Assembly (NCBI RefSeq): GCF_023652955.1
Contig: NZ_JAKLOY010000002.1
Coordinates: 1-64,000, forward strand
Reading direction: 5' to 3'
Length of the DNA: 64,000 nucleotides
Source: Geomonas sp. Red32
GTDB taxonomy: Bacteria; Desulfobacterota; Desulfuromonadia; Geobacterales; Geobacteraceae
Under the pieces are notes generated by a model. The model was not told where the DNA came from, searched no databases, and saw only the letters and a program-made list of their open reading frames with translations. The translations under genes were made by a program, and so were the position numbers. Shown piece after piece: positions 51,561-61,664 of the stretch (position 1 is the first letter of the stretch; every line of letters starts with the position of its first letter).

Positions 51561-52636
51561 AAAACGCCAAGATCGGTAGCAACATCCCGGCGCTGGACGG
51601 CCTGCGTGGGGTCTCGATACTCGCGGTGATCGGATTCCATGGGGATTGGCCCGGTTTTTCCGGCGGGGGGAGGGGAGTCGACCTTTTCTACGTGATCAGC
51701 GGCTACCTGATCGCCTGGCTCCTCCTTAAAGAGAAGGAGAAGTACGGGGCGGTCAGCCTGAAGAAGTTTTACTATCGCCGGATGCTCAGGATCCTGCCGG
51801 CCTTCTATGCCTTTCTGGCCGGCTATTGGATCATCTGCCAGATCTTCTTCACCGATCTTCGCAAAGACCTGCACGAATCGATGCTGATCGCCGGCACCTA
51901 CTCGACCAACTTCATGATGGGGTGGTTCAACCGGAACGTGCTGATGGCGCATACCTGGTCGCTTTCCCTGGAGGAGCAGTTTTATCTCTTCTTCCCGGCC
52001 ATGATCGCCTTCCTTTCCCGCCGGCAGGCCACCTTCATGGCGGCCTTGGTGGTCGTCGCCACCCCGTTGTACCGGCTGGCCATCTACCACCCGACCCTCC
52101 TCGATCGCCTGCCGCTTCGCTTTGCCTACAGTCCCGACACCCGCTTCGATACCATCATTTGGGGCTGCCTGATCGCCCTCATCATGCGGGACGAGAAGGG
52201 AAAGCAGTGGCTGGAGGCGATCTTTTGCCGGCCGGTGACGGTGGCGGCAGCGGTACTGGTCATGGCGGTCAATTGCTATTTTTCCTCGATCTCCAAGGGA
52301 TTCATGGCCACGGCCGGCTACTCGCTGAGTGCGGCAAGCTTCTCCTTCCTGCTCCTTTTCATCCTGGTCCGCGAGGATCATTTCCTTAATAAGCTAATGT
52401 CCGTGAAACCGATGCAGGTGACCGGCCGTCTCTCCTACGCCCTCTACCTCTGGCATCCGGCTGCCCTTGGGATTTCCTCCAAAATAGTCCACAAGCTGCA
52501 CCTCCCCGCCCAACCGGTGAGCGAGGTTTGCCTGTACCTGCTCCTTTCCTTCTCGCTGGCCGCCGCCTCCTACTGGATCATCGAGCAGCCCTTCCTCAGG
52601 CTCAAGGACAAATTCACCCTGGTAGGTGCTGCCTGA
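51557..52636 (+). CDS. Acyltransferase 3 family membrane protein
   Basis: About ten membrane helices in 359 aa. N-terminal IPALDGLRGVSILAVIGFHG carries the family's catalytic His, and FYYRRMLRILPAFY the Arg motif; HTWSLSLEEQFYLFFP is also typical. These enzymes transfer acetyl or other acyl groups to sugars at the membrane, as in O-antigen O-acetylation. The start overlaps the preceding stop. Confidence 0.9.
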   Translation: MKNAKIGSNIPALDGLRGVSILAVIGFHGDWPGFSGGGRGVDLFYVISGYLIAWLLLKEKEKYGAVSLKKFYYRRMLRILPAFYAFLAGYWIICQIFFTDLRKDLHESMLIAGTYSTNFMMGWFNRNVLMAHTWSLSLEEQFYLFFPAMIAFLSRRQATFMAALVVVATPLYRLAIYHPTLLDRLPLRFAYSPDTRFDTIIWGCLIALIMRDEKGKQWLEAIFCRPVTVAAAVLVMAVNCYFSSISKGFMATAGYSLSAASFSFLLLFILVREDHFLNKLMSVKPMQVTGRLSYALYLWHPAALGISSKIVHKLHLPAQPVSEVCLYLLLSFSLAAASYWIIEQPFLRLKDKFTLVGAA

Positions 52637-53910
52637 TGACGGGAAGTTTGCCGAGGTACCGGATCCTGATGTTCGCCCCCGCCTTCGCCCCCTTTGCCAA
52701 CCCGGAGGCGATCGTCAACTCCAAGCTGGCGCTGGCCTTTCTCCAGGCGGGGTGGGAGGTGGACGTGGTGACCCGGGACCTCGCGGCGGAGTCGAGCTAC
52801 AACTACGGCTCCCAGTGGATCGATCCCTGGCTCCCGCTCAAGGAGCGGACCTATTTCGTCACCTATCCGGCTGGCGGACGGCTCGCCAGGTTCTGCGATA
52901 CCGCGGTCAGCATGCTGAAGGTTGGCTCTGGGCTGGAAGGGTGCCGCTGGGCGGCCCATGCCCTCGAAACCGGGCTTCGACTCCACCGGGCCAAGCCATA
53001 CCAGGTGGTTCTCTCTCGTTCGCTCCCGGATTCCGGACATCTCCCGGGCTTGGCCTTTGCCCGCCGGACCGGAATCCCGTGGGTGGCCAACTGGAACGAC
53101 GCCACTGGCGAAAAGAACCTGGCTCCCTACGGAAAGGGTGCCGCTGGTAAGTTACGCTTTTTCGAGGAGAGGCTTTTGAGGGAGGTCTCAAACAGGGCGG
53201 ACCTGCTTACCTTCCCCTCCGAACGGTTGCGGCGCCATGTTTGCGGCTATCTCCCTTCGTCCTCCACATCAAAAAGCACGGTGGTGAGACACGCGGCGTT
53301 ATCCGGTACGCCCGCCCCGACCGCCGGTAGCGAGCGCTTCGTACTTTGCCACGCCGGCCATCTTTCGCGCTTCCGCAGGCCCGAGCTCTTCCTGGAGGGG
53401 TTGTCCGATTTCCTCGCCACCCTGGCCGACCCCAGCGATGTCCGCTTCGACATCATCGGCATCCAGGACGAGGACCTGATGAAGGTGGCCGAAACCTTTG
53501 GCATCGGCCGCCACCTGAACTTCATCGGCTGCCTCTCCTACCGGGAGACCCTCGAAAAGCTCGCTCAGTCCACCGTCAACGTCATCGTCGAGGCGGGAAT
53601 CGAGGAGGGAATCTACCTGCCGGCCAAGTTCGTCGATTACGTGCAGGCTGGCCGCCCCATCCTCGCCATTATGCCCCCGCAAGGGGAGGTGGGGGACCTT
53701 CTCAACCAGCACGGCGGCGGTATTGCCGTCGATTGCACCTCCCGTGAGAAGATCGCCCAGGCGCTTGGCGATCTGTATCGGCGCTACCTGACCGGCGAGC
53801 TCTTGAACACCTTCGGGCCGGGCTGTCTTTACCCCCTCCACGCCCCGGAAACCATTACGGAAACCTATGGCGGGATCTTCGCCCGACTGCTTAACGGGAG
53901 GGGGGCATGA
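52636..53910 (+). CDS. Glycosyltransferase family 4-like
   Basis: A 424-aa GT-B protein. ILMFAPAFAPFANPEAIVN at the start is the N-domain loop; PWVANWNDATGEKN and VLCHAGHLSRFRRPELFLE follow. The donor motif is diverged: IEEGIYLPAKFVDYVQAGRPILAI, where one expects EGFP...EA, but a Glu pair remains. It shares LPAKFVDY-type motifs with WcaI-like enzymes. Start ATG 52636 overlaps the previous TGA. Confidence 0.8.
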   Translation: MTGSLPRYRILMFAPAFAPFANPEAIVNSKLALAFLQAGWEVDVVTRDLAAESSYNYGSQWIDPWLPLKERTYFVTYPAGGRLARFCDTAVSMLKVGSGLEGCRWAAHALETGLRLHRAKPYQVVLSRSLPDSGHLPGLAFARRTGIPWVANWNDATGEKNLAPYGKGAAGKLRFFEERLLREVSNRADLLTFPSERLRRHVCGYLPSSSTSKSTVVRHAALSGTPAPTAGSERFVLCHAGHLSRFRRPELFLEGLSDFLATLADPSDVRFDIIGIQDEDLMKVAETFGIGRHLNFIGCLSYRETLEKLAQSTVNVIVEAGIEEGIYLPAKFVDYVQAGRPILAIMPPQGEVGDLLNQHGGGIAVDCTSREKIAQALGDLYRRYLTGELLNTFGPGCLYPLHAPETITETYGGIFARLLNGRGA

Positions 53911-54536
53911 CGCAAGGACAGCAACCGCCGGTCGCCGCCAACCGCCACCGCATTCGCCAGGGAATCCAGCGACGCACCCGGGTTTTCTTCGAACGGCTCC
54001 GGGCCATCCGCCATCGGCTGGGAGGCGTCGACATGGGAAGCGGCTGCTGCATCCAGAAAGGCGTGGAGTTCCTCTACGGGTGGCGTGTGAGGATGGGGGA
54101 CGGCTGCATCGTGGATGGCTACGCGCAGTTCAAGTGCCCGACCTCCAACGCCCCCGGGCGCCGCTACAACATCGAGCTCGACGACCACGTCTTCATCGGG
54201 CGTAACGTCATCATCGACTCCAACCTCGGGATCAGCATCGGGAAGTACACCTTCGTGGCCCCCAACTGCTTCATCACCGACACCAACCACGCCTTCGCCG
54301 ACCCCCTCACTCCGGTCAAGCACCAGGGGTGCACCTACGAGCGGGTCACCATCGGCCAGGACGTCTGGATCGGCGCCCATGTCGTGGTGGTGGCGGGGGT
54401 CACCATCGGCGACGGAAGCATCGTGGCCGCCAACTCCACCGTCACCCGCGACGTCCCTCCGGGCGCCGTCGTGGGGGGGAGCCCGGCCCGGGTCATCAAG
54501 TACCGTCCCGGTCTCGAGCCTGGGGACGCTCGATGA
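53907..54536 (+). CDS. Hexapeptide-repeat acetyltransferase
   Basis: A left-handed beta-helix O- or N-acetyltransferase (209 aa) of the WbbJ/Maa type. Repeats run from about residue 45; FITDTNHAFADP contains the catalytic His, and VTIGQDVWIGAHVVVVAG with VTRDVPPGAVVGGSPARV closes the coil. It uses acetyl-CoA on a sugar. Between two GT4 genes, with overlaps on both sides. Confidence 0.88.
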   Translation: MTQGQQPPVAANRHRIRQGIQRRTRVFFERLRAIRHRLGGVDMGSGCCIQKGVEFLYGWRVRMGDGCIVDGYAQFKCPTSNAPGRRYNIELDDHVFIGRNVIIDSNLGISIGKYTFVAPNCFITDTNHAFADPLTPVKHQGCTYERVTIGQDVWIGAHVVVVAGVTIGDGSIVAANSTVTRDVPPGAVVGGSPARVIKYRPGLEPGDAR

Positions 54537-55690
54537 ACAAAAGCTTGCCGCACGTGATGATCGCCATCCCGCTCTTACAGGTGGGAGGTACCGAGATGCA
54601 GACCCTCCACCAGGTGCGGGCGCTCGTTACCGGAGGCTTTCGCGTTTCGGTCTGTTGCTTCTATGAGCACCATCCGTCGATGGTCGCGGCCATGGAAGAG
54701 GCGGGGGCCCGCGTCATCCTGATGGGGCTTGACCGCGCACAGGGATATGGCCACCTGCTCGGCCGGCTGCGCACCCTTTTCCGGGAAGAGCAACCGCGGG
54801 CAGTGCACGTGCAGTACATCTCTCCGGGGCTGATTCCCATCCTGGCTGCACGGTTGGCCCTGGTCCCCTTCGTGTTCGCTACCGTCCACCAGCCGGGGCG
54901 GACCTACGGCGCAAAGCCGCACCTTTTGTTGCGGTTTGCTGCCGCGCTCTGCGACACCTTCTTCTGCAACTCCCTGTCGGTGGAGCGCTCCTGGTTCGGC
55001 ACTGCCTCCCTTTTCACGGCGGGGCAAAGCCGCCTGAAAGGGCACTGCACTATCTACAACGCGGTAGACGTCGAAACCATCGCGCGCACATCTGCCCAGG
55101 CTCCGGCCAGCGCCATCAAGGGCGAACTAGGTGTCGGCGACGTGCCGGTCATTGCCGTCGTTGGGCGCCTTCGTTGGGAGAAAGGGCAGGGGGTCGCCAT
55201 CGCCGCCCTGGCCGAGGTGGCGCGAGAGTACCCTACGGCCACCTTGCTGATGATCGGAGAAGGGCCCGATCGCGAAGCGCTTGAGCGTCAGGCGCAGGAG
55301 CTCGGGGTGGCTAACCGCATCGTCTGGCGGGGAAGGCTCGACAGCGGCCAACTCTTCCGCCTTCTCGGGGGGGTCGATCTTTTGGTGGTTCCCTCGCTGT
55401 TTGAGGGATTCGGGCTGGCAGCCGCCGAAGGGATGGCCGCCGGGCTGCCGGTGGTTGCCTCCGGGGTCGATGGTCTGGCCGAAGTCGTGGAGGACGGAGA
55501 GACCGGACTCTTGGTTCCCCCCAACGACTCCCGGGCACTGGCAGGCGCCATCGCGAGCCTTTTGGCCGATCCCGCCCGTCGGCTCCAGATGGGAGAGCGG
55601 GCGCTTTCCCGGGTGGGGAGTTTCTTCTCTTTGGAACGTTACAACCAGCAGACGCTGGCTTTCTATGGACGGGTAGCTGATGGGCAGTGA
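54533..55690 (+). CDS. Glycosyltransferase family 4
   Basis: 385 aa. IPLLQVGGTEMQTLHQVRAL is the N-terminal GT4 motif; VVGRLRWEKGQGVAIAAL and SLFEGFGLAAAEGMAAGLPVV are the donor-side motifs. Start ATG 54533 overlaps the acetyltransferase stop, and the end overlaps the next gene by 11 bases. Specificity unknown. Confidence 0.88.
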   Translation: MNKSLPHVMIAIPLLQVGGTEMQTLHQVRALVTGGFRVSVCCFYEHHPSMVAAMEEAGARVILMGLDRAQGYGHLLGRLRTLFREEQPRAVHVQYISPGLIPILAARLALVPFVFATVHQPGRTYGAKPHLLLRFAAALCDTFFCNSLSVERSWFGTASLFTAGQSRLKGHCTIYNAVDVETIARTSAQAPASAIKGELGVGDVPVIAVVGRLRWEKGQGVAIAALAEVAREYPTATLLMIGEGPDREALERQAQELGVANRIVWRGRLDSGQLFRLLGGVDLLVVPSLFEGFGLAAAEGMAAGLPVVASGVDGLAEVVEDGETGLLVPPNDSRALAGAIASLLADPARRLQMGERALSRVGSFFSLERYNQQTLAFYGRVADGQ

Positions 55691-57026
55691 GCAGAAAACG
55701 GCGCAGCCGGCCAAACCGAACCGGAAGGGGAGCTTCCAGGCCGCCTTCAAGCGCCTGCCGGTACTCCTCAAGCTGGTCCTGGTCTTCATGATGATCATCT
55801 TCATGTGGAACTCGTCCATCCTTGGGTTCAACCTGGCCGGTCTCGCCTGGGTCTTTCCTTTCGGGCTATCCCTCCTGGTGCTGATCCAAAAGCCGAACCG
55901 GGTGAGCTTCCCGGTTTGGGTCTGGCTCCCGTGGGCGGCACTCCTTTTGGGTTACCTGATCCTCGCCGACCGCTCACTGCTCGACCCTCGCGTCAATCCG
56001 CTGCAGCGGACGGCGCAGCTCCTTTGCCCGCTGTTGATCGCCATGGCGGTTTCCACCTGCCGCCCTTCGCCCGCGGTGATGGGCGCCGTCTTGCCCGCCA
56101 TGCGCGGGTTTGCCTACCTTTTGTTCGGGATTATCGCGCTCAAAAGCGGGGTGCTCTTGACCGGGCAACTGCCGGAATTCACCGACCTGGCGCCGGAGGC
56201 GATCTCCGTCACCCTCCTGTGCACGCTCTTCATCAACTCCCACCTGGTCACCGGCAACCGGCGCGACCTGGTGGTTTGGTGCGTGCTGGCCGCCATCCCG
56301 GTCATCTCGCTCACCAGGATGGCGATGGCCGTTTCGCTACTAACCTTCCCCTTAGCCTTGGGGCCCATGCGCCTATCCCGGCGGTTGGCTGCCTGCCTCC
56401 TTATCGTGGTGATCGCCGTCGCGCTCTTCTTCTCGCCCAGGGTTCAGCACAAGATGTTCTACTCGGGGAAAGGAAGTTTGAGCGACATCGGAGGGAAAGG
56501 GTTCGCCACCTCCGGCCGCAGCTTCATGCTGGCCACCATGTCAGCCGCCGCCAAGGACAAGATGCTCACTGGGCACGGAACCGGGGCCGGAGAATCCTTC
56601 GTCTACCGGCTGACCAAGTTTCTCGCCTATCCCCACAACGACTGGATGTTGACCTTCTACGACTACGGGGTGCTTGGGGTGGGGACGCTCCTTCTCTGCA
56701 TCCTTTCCATGATGGCCCATGCTTTACGGCAACTGCGGCGCGCTCCCGACCCGACGACACGCATTCTGCTATTAACCGGGGCGGCCGGCTTTCTCCCGTA
56801 TTGCCTGATGATGCTGACCGATAACGTCATGGTTTACTCCTCGTTTTTCGGTAACCTCCAGTTCGCCCTCTTTGGACTGGGGTACGCCTCCCTCAAGGCG
56901 AATGCGGTACCTGTGCCTGCCAAACGGAAGGTGAAGGCCCGGCCCAGAGGGGGGGAGGGGGTGTCCGGGAATGCTGCCGGGCTTCCCGCCGCGGTATGCC
57001 AGACCGCTGGCACCGACGGCAACTGA
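55680..57026 (+). CDS. O-antigen ligase/polymerase-like membrane protein
   Basis: 448 aa with about ten membrane helices. A larger loop near residues 250-320 contains KGFATSGRSFML, GTGAGESF and YPHNDWMLTFYDYGVLG; the PHND segment resembles the His motif of the Wzy_C/WaaL superfamily. It either polymerises repeat units (Wzy) or ligates the glycan to lipid A-core (WaaL). With a Wzz and two flippases in the locus, a Wzy role is reasonable. The basic C-terminal tail is probably disordered. Confidence 0.8.
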   Translation: MGSEQKTAQPAKPNRKGSFQAAFKRLPVLLKLVLVFMMIIFMWNSSILGFNLAGLAWVFPFGLSLLVLIQKPNRVSFPVWVWLPWAALLLGYLILADRSLLDPRVNPLQRTAQLLCPLLIAMAVSTCRPSPAVMGAVLPAMRGFAYLLFGIIALKSGVLLTGQLPEFTDLAPEAISVTLLCTLFINSHLVTGNRRDLVVWCVLAAIPVISLTRMAMAVSLLTFPLALGPMRLSRRLAACLLIVVIAVALFFSPRVQHKMFYSGKGSLSDIGGKGFATSGRSFMLATMSAAAKDKMLTGHGTGAGESFVYRLTKFLAYPHNDWMLTFYDYGVLGVGTLLLCILSMMAHALRQLRRAPDPTTRILLLTGAAGFLPYCLMMLTDNVMVYSSFFGNLQFALFGLGYASLKANAVPVPAKRKVKARPRGGEGVSGNAAGLPAAVCQTAGTDGN

Positions 57027-57056
57027 TTCGAAAAATTCACTACCGGCAAAGAGGCT

Positions 57057-59306
57057 ATGAACGATACCCAGACCGAACAACCGCAGCCCCGAGTGATCGT
57101 GGTCTCCGGCGATTTTCCCCCTCGCCACAGCGGCGTGGGCGATTACGCCTGCCACTTAAGCCGTGCCATCCAGAAGACCGGCCGTCCCCTCCATGTCCTC
57201 ACCACCGTGACCCAGGAACCACCCGAGGAATGGTCGGGGATGGATGTCAGGGCGGTGATGGACGGCTGGAGCTGGGGAGAGATCCGCCACCTCCTCAACC
57301 TGATCCGCGAGGCGCCGGGCGAGACGGTGGTCAATATCCAGTATCACTGCCCGATGACCTACGGGCGGAGGCTGCTGGTCAACTTTATCCCCCTGCTTCT
57401 GCGGATCTTCTCACCGGGTACCCGCTGCGTGGTCACCATGCACGGCTTCTGGGAGCAGTCCCGCCTCTTCCAGCGGCGAACGATCCCGATGCTTCGCTGG
57501 GCGCACGGCATCGTCTACGTCGATTCCGTCAACCGTCCGCTCCTCTCCCGCTACAGCGGGCTTCCCGGGGAGCGGCTCAAGCACGTCCCCATCGGCGGAA
57601 ACATCGTGCCGGTCGCCTGCGACGACAACCTCCGGGCCAGTTGGCGGCACGAACTGGACCTGAAGGAGAACGAGACTGCAATAGCCTTCTTCGGCGGGAT
57701 CGCCGAGCATAAAGGGGTCCATTACCTGGTCGAGGCGGTGAGCCTTCTCCAGCAACGAAGGCCGGGATCCGTCGTTCTCCTTTTGATCGGGGGATTCAAC
57801 AACGACGGCACCAACGACCTCTTCCAGGCCGAGATGAAGGAGCGGATCCGGACGCTCGGCATCGAAAGGCAGGTCCGTGCCATCGAGCCTCCGCCTCCTG
57901 AAAAGGTCTCCCGCTGCCTCTTTGCTGCCGACCTGGCCGTCTATCCGTTTGTGAACGGAGTAGGGGAGAACAGCGGAAGCATGCTGGCCGCCCTGGCCCA
58001 CGGGCTTCCGACCATTATTACCTCGGGGCCGGCCAACAATCCCGACTTCGCTTCCCGCCTCGGGGTCGCCATGGTTCCCCCCCGGAGCGCTGCCGCGCTG
58101 GCCGACGAGATCGAGTCGCTACTCGGTGATGCCGACCGCCGCCGTGAGCTGAAAGCGGCCTCTTTGATAACCACCAGGCGGCTCAACTGGGATTACATCG
58201 CCCAGGAGTACCTCCGCTTCTTCGATAGCCTGCTGGTAGAAGGGGAGGCTGGGCGCCTGCCGGTGTCGGCTGCTGGCGTGGAACGGCTTCCGGTTACCCC
58301 CCTGCACGCCAGCGGGGCCCACGAACCGCTCCGGGTGGAGGTCGCCAACTCTCCCGTCCCCCTCTTCTCGGTGGTGATCCCCCTCTACAACAAGGCCGCC
58401 GAGGTGGAACGCTCGGTGCGTTCAGTCCTCGCCCAGACGGTGGGCGATTTCGAGGTCGTGGTGGTAGATGACGGGTCCACCGACCACAGCAAAGACTTGG
58501 TAGAACGGATCCAGGACCCCCGCATAAGGGTGCTGAGCCAGCCGCACGCCGGCGTTTCAATGGCTCGTAACCGGGGGATCGTGGAGGCCAAGTCGGACAT
58601 GATCGCCTTCCTGGACGCCGATGACGAATGGCAACCGGAGTTCCTGGAGACCATCGTCCGGCTGACCACCTCGTTCCCGGAATGCCACATCTTCGCCACC
58701 TCCTACTTCTACGCGACCCCGGATGGCCGGGTGAGGGCTGCCGTCCCCAAAGGGATTCCTCCCCACCCGTGGGAGGGGGTAAAGGATTTTTGCATCAGTT
58801 ACGATCAGGACCCTCCCTTCAACATGTCCTGCCTGGCAGTACGCAAGAGAGCGCTGGAGGCGATCGGTGGGTTCCCGGTCGGCGTCAGCGTCGGCGAAGA
58901 CTTGCTGGTGAAGATGCAACTCCTCCTTCGCTTCGATCTCGCCTACTCCACCTTTCCCTGCGCGGTCTACTGGACCCCGGGAGGGATGCGGCCGGGGAGA
59001 ATGCCCTCCTATCCGGACCTGGTGGGGGATCGCCTGGAAGCGCTGCGCGGCACCTGCCCGGATTGGAAGACTCCCGAGTTGGAGAACTTCATCGAGCGCT
59101 GGTACCGCGGACGCTGCATTGCCAACCTCTCGGGCGGCCGCAGCTGGCGTGCGCGCGAAGAGCTTAGGAAGGTCGCCGGCATGGGGGGGTGGCACGGAGA
59201 GCTCTACCTTCTCTTCTTCATGTCGCTCCTTCCCAAACCACTGCCGGGTGAGGCGGTCAAGGCCCTCGCCAAACTGAAGGGATATCGGCGCAGGCTCCCG
59301 TTCTAA
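57057..59306 (+). CDS. Fused GT4-GT2 bifunctional glycosyltransferase (749 aa)
   Basis: Residues 1-400 are a GT-B enzyme of family 4 (SGDFPPRHSGVGDYACHL; IAFFGGIAEHKGVHYLVEAV; GVGENSGSMLAALAHGLPTI). After a 40-residue linker, residues 438-749 are a GT-A family 2 enzyme (FSVVIPLYNKAAEVERSV; VVVDDGSTDHS; MIAFLDADDEWQPEFLE with the DAD metal motif). Two transfers by one chain suggest consecutive sugars in the repeat unit. A frameshift artefact is unlikely because one frame covers both domains and the linker. Confidence 0.85.
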   Translation: MNDTQTEQPQPRVIVVSGDFPPRHSGVGDYACHLSRAIQKTGRPLHVLTTVTQEPPEEWSGMDVRAVMDGWSWGEIRHLLNLIREAPGETVVNIQYHCPMTYGRRLLVNFIPLLLRIFSPGTRCVVTMHGFWEQSRLFQRRTIPMLRWAHGIVYVDSVNRPLLSRYSGLPGERLKHVPIGGNIVPVACDDNLRASWRHELDLKENETAIAFFGGIAEHKGVHYLVEAVSLLQQRRPGSVVLLLIGGFNNDGTNDLFQAEMKERIRTLGIERQVRAIEPPPPEKVSRCLFAADLAVYPFVNGVGENSGSMLAALAHGLPTIITSGPANNPDFASRLGVAMVPPRSAAALADEIESLLGDADRRRELKAASLITTRRLNWDYIAQEYLRFFDSLLVEGEAGRLPVSAAGVERLPVTPLHASGAHEPLRVEVANSPVPLFSVVIPLYNKAAEVERSVRSVLAQTVGDFEVVVVDDGSTDHSKDLVERIQDPRIRVLSQPHAGVSMARNRGIVEAKSDMIAFLDADDEWQPEFLETIVRLTTSFPECHIFATSYFYATPDGRVRAAVPKGIPPHPWEGVKDFCISYDQDPPFNMSCLAVRKRALEAIGGFPVGVSVGEDLLVKMQLLLRFDLAYSTFPCAVYWTPGGMRPGRMPSYPDLVGDRLEALRGTCPDWKTPELENFIERWYRGRCIANLSGGRSWRAREELRKVAGMGGWHGELYLLFFMSLLPKPLPGEAVKALAKLKGYRRRLPF

Positions 59307-59347
59307 CCAGGGAAGGGCCGGCGAGCGTAAAGGGATACGGATAGCTT

Positions 59348-60433
59348 ATGAACATCATATTCTTCACCTCTTCCCATAAGATGGGGATCACCGGGCAGCT
59401 GACCGAGCATGCGCTGGCCTTTGCCAAAGGGGGGCAGGGCAACTTCACCTTCGTTTCGGGTGAGAAGGAGCAGTTTCCCGGCCTGCACCAGCGGATGAAG
59501 GAGGCAGAGGTCTCCTCGGTCGCCATCCGCGGCATGGACGACCACGCCGACTTCGGCCGGCTGGCCAGGGAATTCGCCCAGGTCATCAGCACCACCCGTC
59601 CCGATTACGTCACGGTGCAGACCAACTGGCAGCTGGCGGTCACGGTGGCAGCCCGCTTTCTGTCCGGGATCAGGTTCAAGATCCTCTACGTGGTTCACGG
59701 CTACCGCCACAACTTCAGGTTCCGCTCGGTCGTGGCTCGGGCGGTGATGGGAGTCGCCCTCCACCTATTTGCCGACCACGTGATCACCCCCAGTTCGTTT
59801 CTCAAGGAGAAGTTCCGCTTCCTCGGGGAGAAGATCAAGGTGATCTTCATTGGCGAGGACGAGGCCCTCTTCGCAGACCACCCGTTGCCGGAGTTTGGCG
59901 GTACCAAGCGCCTGGTCTTTCCGGCCGAATTCAGAACCGGCAAGAATCAGGAGATGGTGATCAGGGCTCTCAAGGGGTACATCGATCGCACCGGGGATCA
60001 GGATGTGGAGCTGTATCTCCCGGGGAAAGGGGAGCTCGTCGCGAGCTGCCAGGAGCTTTGCCGCACCCTGGGCTTGCAGGATAAGGTCCATTTTCCCGGC
60101 TTTGTCACCCGGCCGGAAGTAGCAGAACTCTACCTATCCAGCCAGTTCGCCCTGGTCGCCTCCAACGTGGAAACCTTCGGGCACTGTGTGGTGGAGCCGT
60201 TCATCCTCGGCCGGGTGCTCCTCACCAGGCACGTCGGGGTGGCTGATGACATCATCCGGGAGGGGGAAAACGGGTTCTTCTTCGATAACGAGCAGGATCT
60301 GATGGAGCTCCTCGTGAAGGTGCTCCCCGACCATGCCCTCTGCCGCCGGGTAGCCGCCAATACCAGGCTGGAGCGGGACCGCTTCCGCTGGGACCCGATC
60401 TGCCGGCAGCATTTCGAATTGATTTTCACCTAA
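59348..60433 (+). CDS. Glycosyltransferase family 4
   Basis: 361 aa. The N-terminus (IIFFTSSHKMGITGQLTEHAL) resembles EpsF/CapM-type enzymes; VVHGYRHNFRF, LVFPAEFRTGKNQEMVIRAL and VETFGHCVVEPFILGRVLL (Glu pair) are GT4 features. It stands 41 bp after the fused transferase. Specificity unknown. Confidence 0.85.
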   Translation: MNIIFFTSSHKMGITGQLTEHALAFAKGGQGNFTFVSGEKEQFPGLHQRMKEAEVSSVAIRGMDDHADFGRLAREFAQVISTTRPDYVTVQTNWQLAVTVAARFLSGIRFKILYVVHGYRHNFRFRSVVARAVMGVALHLFADHVITPSSFLKEKFRFLGEKIKVIFIGEDEALFADHPLPEFGGTKRLVFPAEFRTGKNQEMVIRALKGYIDRTGDQDVELYLPGKGELVASCQELCRTLGLQDKVHFPGFVTRPEVAELYLSSQFALVASNVETFGHCVVEPFILGRVLLTRHVGVADDIIREGENGFFFDNEQDLMELLVKVLPDHALCRRVAANTRLERDRFRWDPICRQHFELIFT

Positions 60434-60461
60434 GCCTCCCCGGTACCTGGACGACGAGATA

Positions 60462-61664
60462 ATGAAGATTCTCCTGGTGCACAATTTCTACGGATCCTCC
60501 GCTCCCAGCGGCGAGAACACCGTCTATCTCGCCGAGCGCGACCTCCTGGTCTCGCGCGGCGAGGAGGTGCTGGAATTCAACCGCCACAGCGACGAGATCC
60601 GGGGACAGGGGGCGGTCGGCGTGCTGAAAGGGGCGCTGGCCACTCCTTGGAACCCCTTTTCGGCACGGGCCATCCGGGAGTTGATCGCGCGGGAGCGGCC
60701 GGAGGTGGTGCATGTCCACAACAGCTTCCCGCTGATATCCCCCTCGGTCTTTAGCGCCGCACGCAGCATGGGGTGCGCCACCGTGCTCACCCTCCACAAC
60801 TACCGGACCGTCTGCGCCGCCGGCATTCCGGAACGGGGAGGGGTTCCCTGCACCCTCTGCCTGGAGAAAAGGAGCTCGCTCCCCGCGCTCGCCCGCGGTT
60901 GCTACCGCGACTCCCGGGTCGCGACCGTCCCGATGGCCGCCAACATCGAGCTCCACCGGGCGCTCGGGACCTGGCGAAAGCAGGTGGACGCCTTCATCGC
61001 GCTCACCTCGTTCCAGCGCGACATGCTCTCGGTGGCGGGGCTTCCCAAGGAGAAGATCCACGTGAAGCCCCACTTCTACGACAATCCTCCCGATCCGCTT
61101 CCCTGGAGCGGCCGTGAGGCACGGGTGGTTTTCATCGGCAGGCTCGGCCAGTACAAAGGTGTGCACGTGCTGATCGAGGCCTGGAACCGATGGGGAGCAG
61201 AGGCACCGCGGCTGGAGATCATTGGCGAGGGGCCCGAACGGAAGAGGCTCGAGGAGTTCGCAGCCTGGGGCGCCGGGAAGGTGACCTTCAGCGGACATCT
61301 CCCCTTCGAGGAGGCCCAGAAACGACTTGCCTCCAGCCGGCTGCTGGTGCTTCCCTCCCTCTGTTTCGAGGGGTTCCCGATGGTGATACGGGAGGCCTTC
61401 GCCCTTGGGGTGCCGGTTGCCGGGTCCAATTTGGGCTCCATCCCCTGCATTGTCGAGGACGAGACCAACGGTGTCCTCTTCACTCCCGGCGATCCCGACG
61501 ATCTCTTGGCAAAGGTCCGTACCGCCTGGGAGGAGCCACTTCTTCTGGAAGGTTTCGCCCGCCGGGCCCGCCGCAGCTTTGAAGAGCATTACACCGCTGA
61601 CAGTAACTACCGCGCCTTGCAGGAGATCTACCGGAAGGCGCTTCAGCAGAGAAGGTCGTCATGA
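60462..61664 (+). CDS. Glycosyltransferase family 4
   Basis: 400 aa. ILLVHNFYGSSAPSGENTVY is typical of a GT4 group in capsule loci; LTLHNYRTVCAAG, then CTLCLEK (a CxxC), then VVFIGRLGQYKGVHVLIEAW and CFEGFPMVIREAFALGVPV. The CTLC pair with a later Cys (RGCYRD) is common in this subgroup and may be structural. The stop overlaps the next ATG. Confidence 0.88.
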   Translation: MKILLVHNFYGSSAPSGENTVYLAERDLLVSRGEEVLEFNRHSDEIRGQGAVGVLKGALATPWNPFSARAIRELIARERPEVVHVHNSFPLISPSVFSAARSMGCATVLTLHNYRTVCAAGIPERGGVPCTLCLEKRSSLPALARGCYRDSRVATVPMAANIELHRALGTWRKQVDAFIALTSFQRDMLSVAGLPKEKIHVKPHFYDNPPDPLPWSGREARVVFIGRLGQYKGVHVLIEAWNRWGAEAPRLEIIGEGPERKRLEEFAAWGAGKVTFSGHLPFEEAQKRLASSRLLVLPSLCFEGFPMVIREAFALGVPVAGSNLGSIPCIVEDETNGVLFTPGDPDDLLAKVRTAWEEPLLLEGFARRARRSFEEHYTADSNYRALQEIYRKALQQRRSS

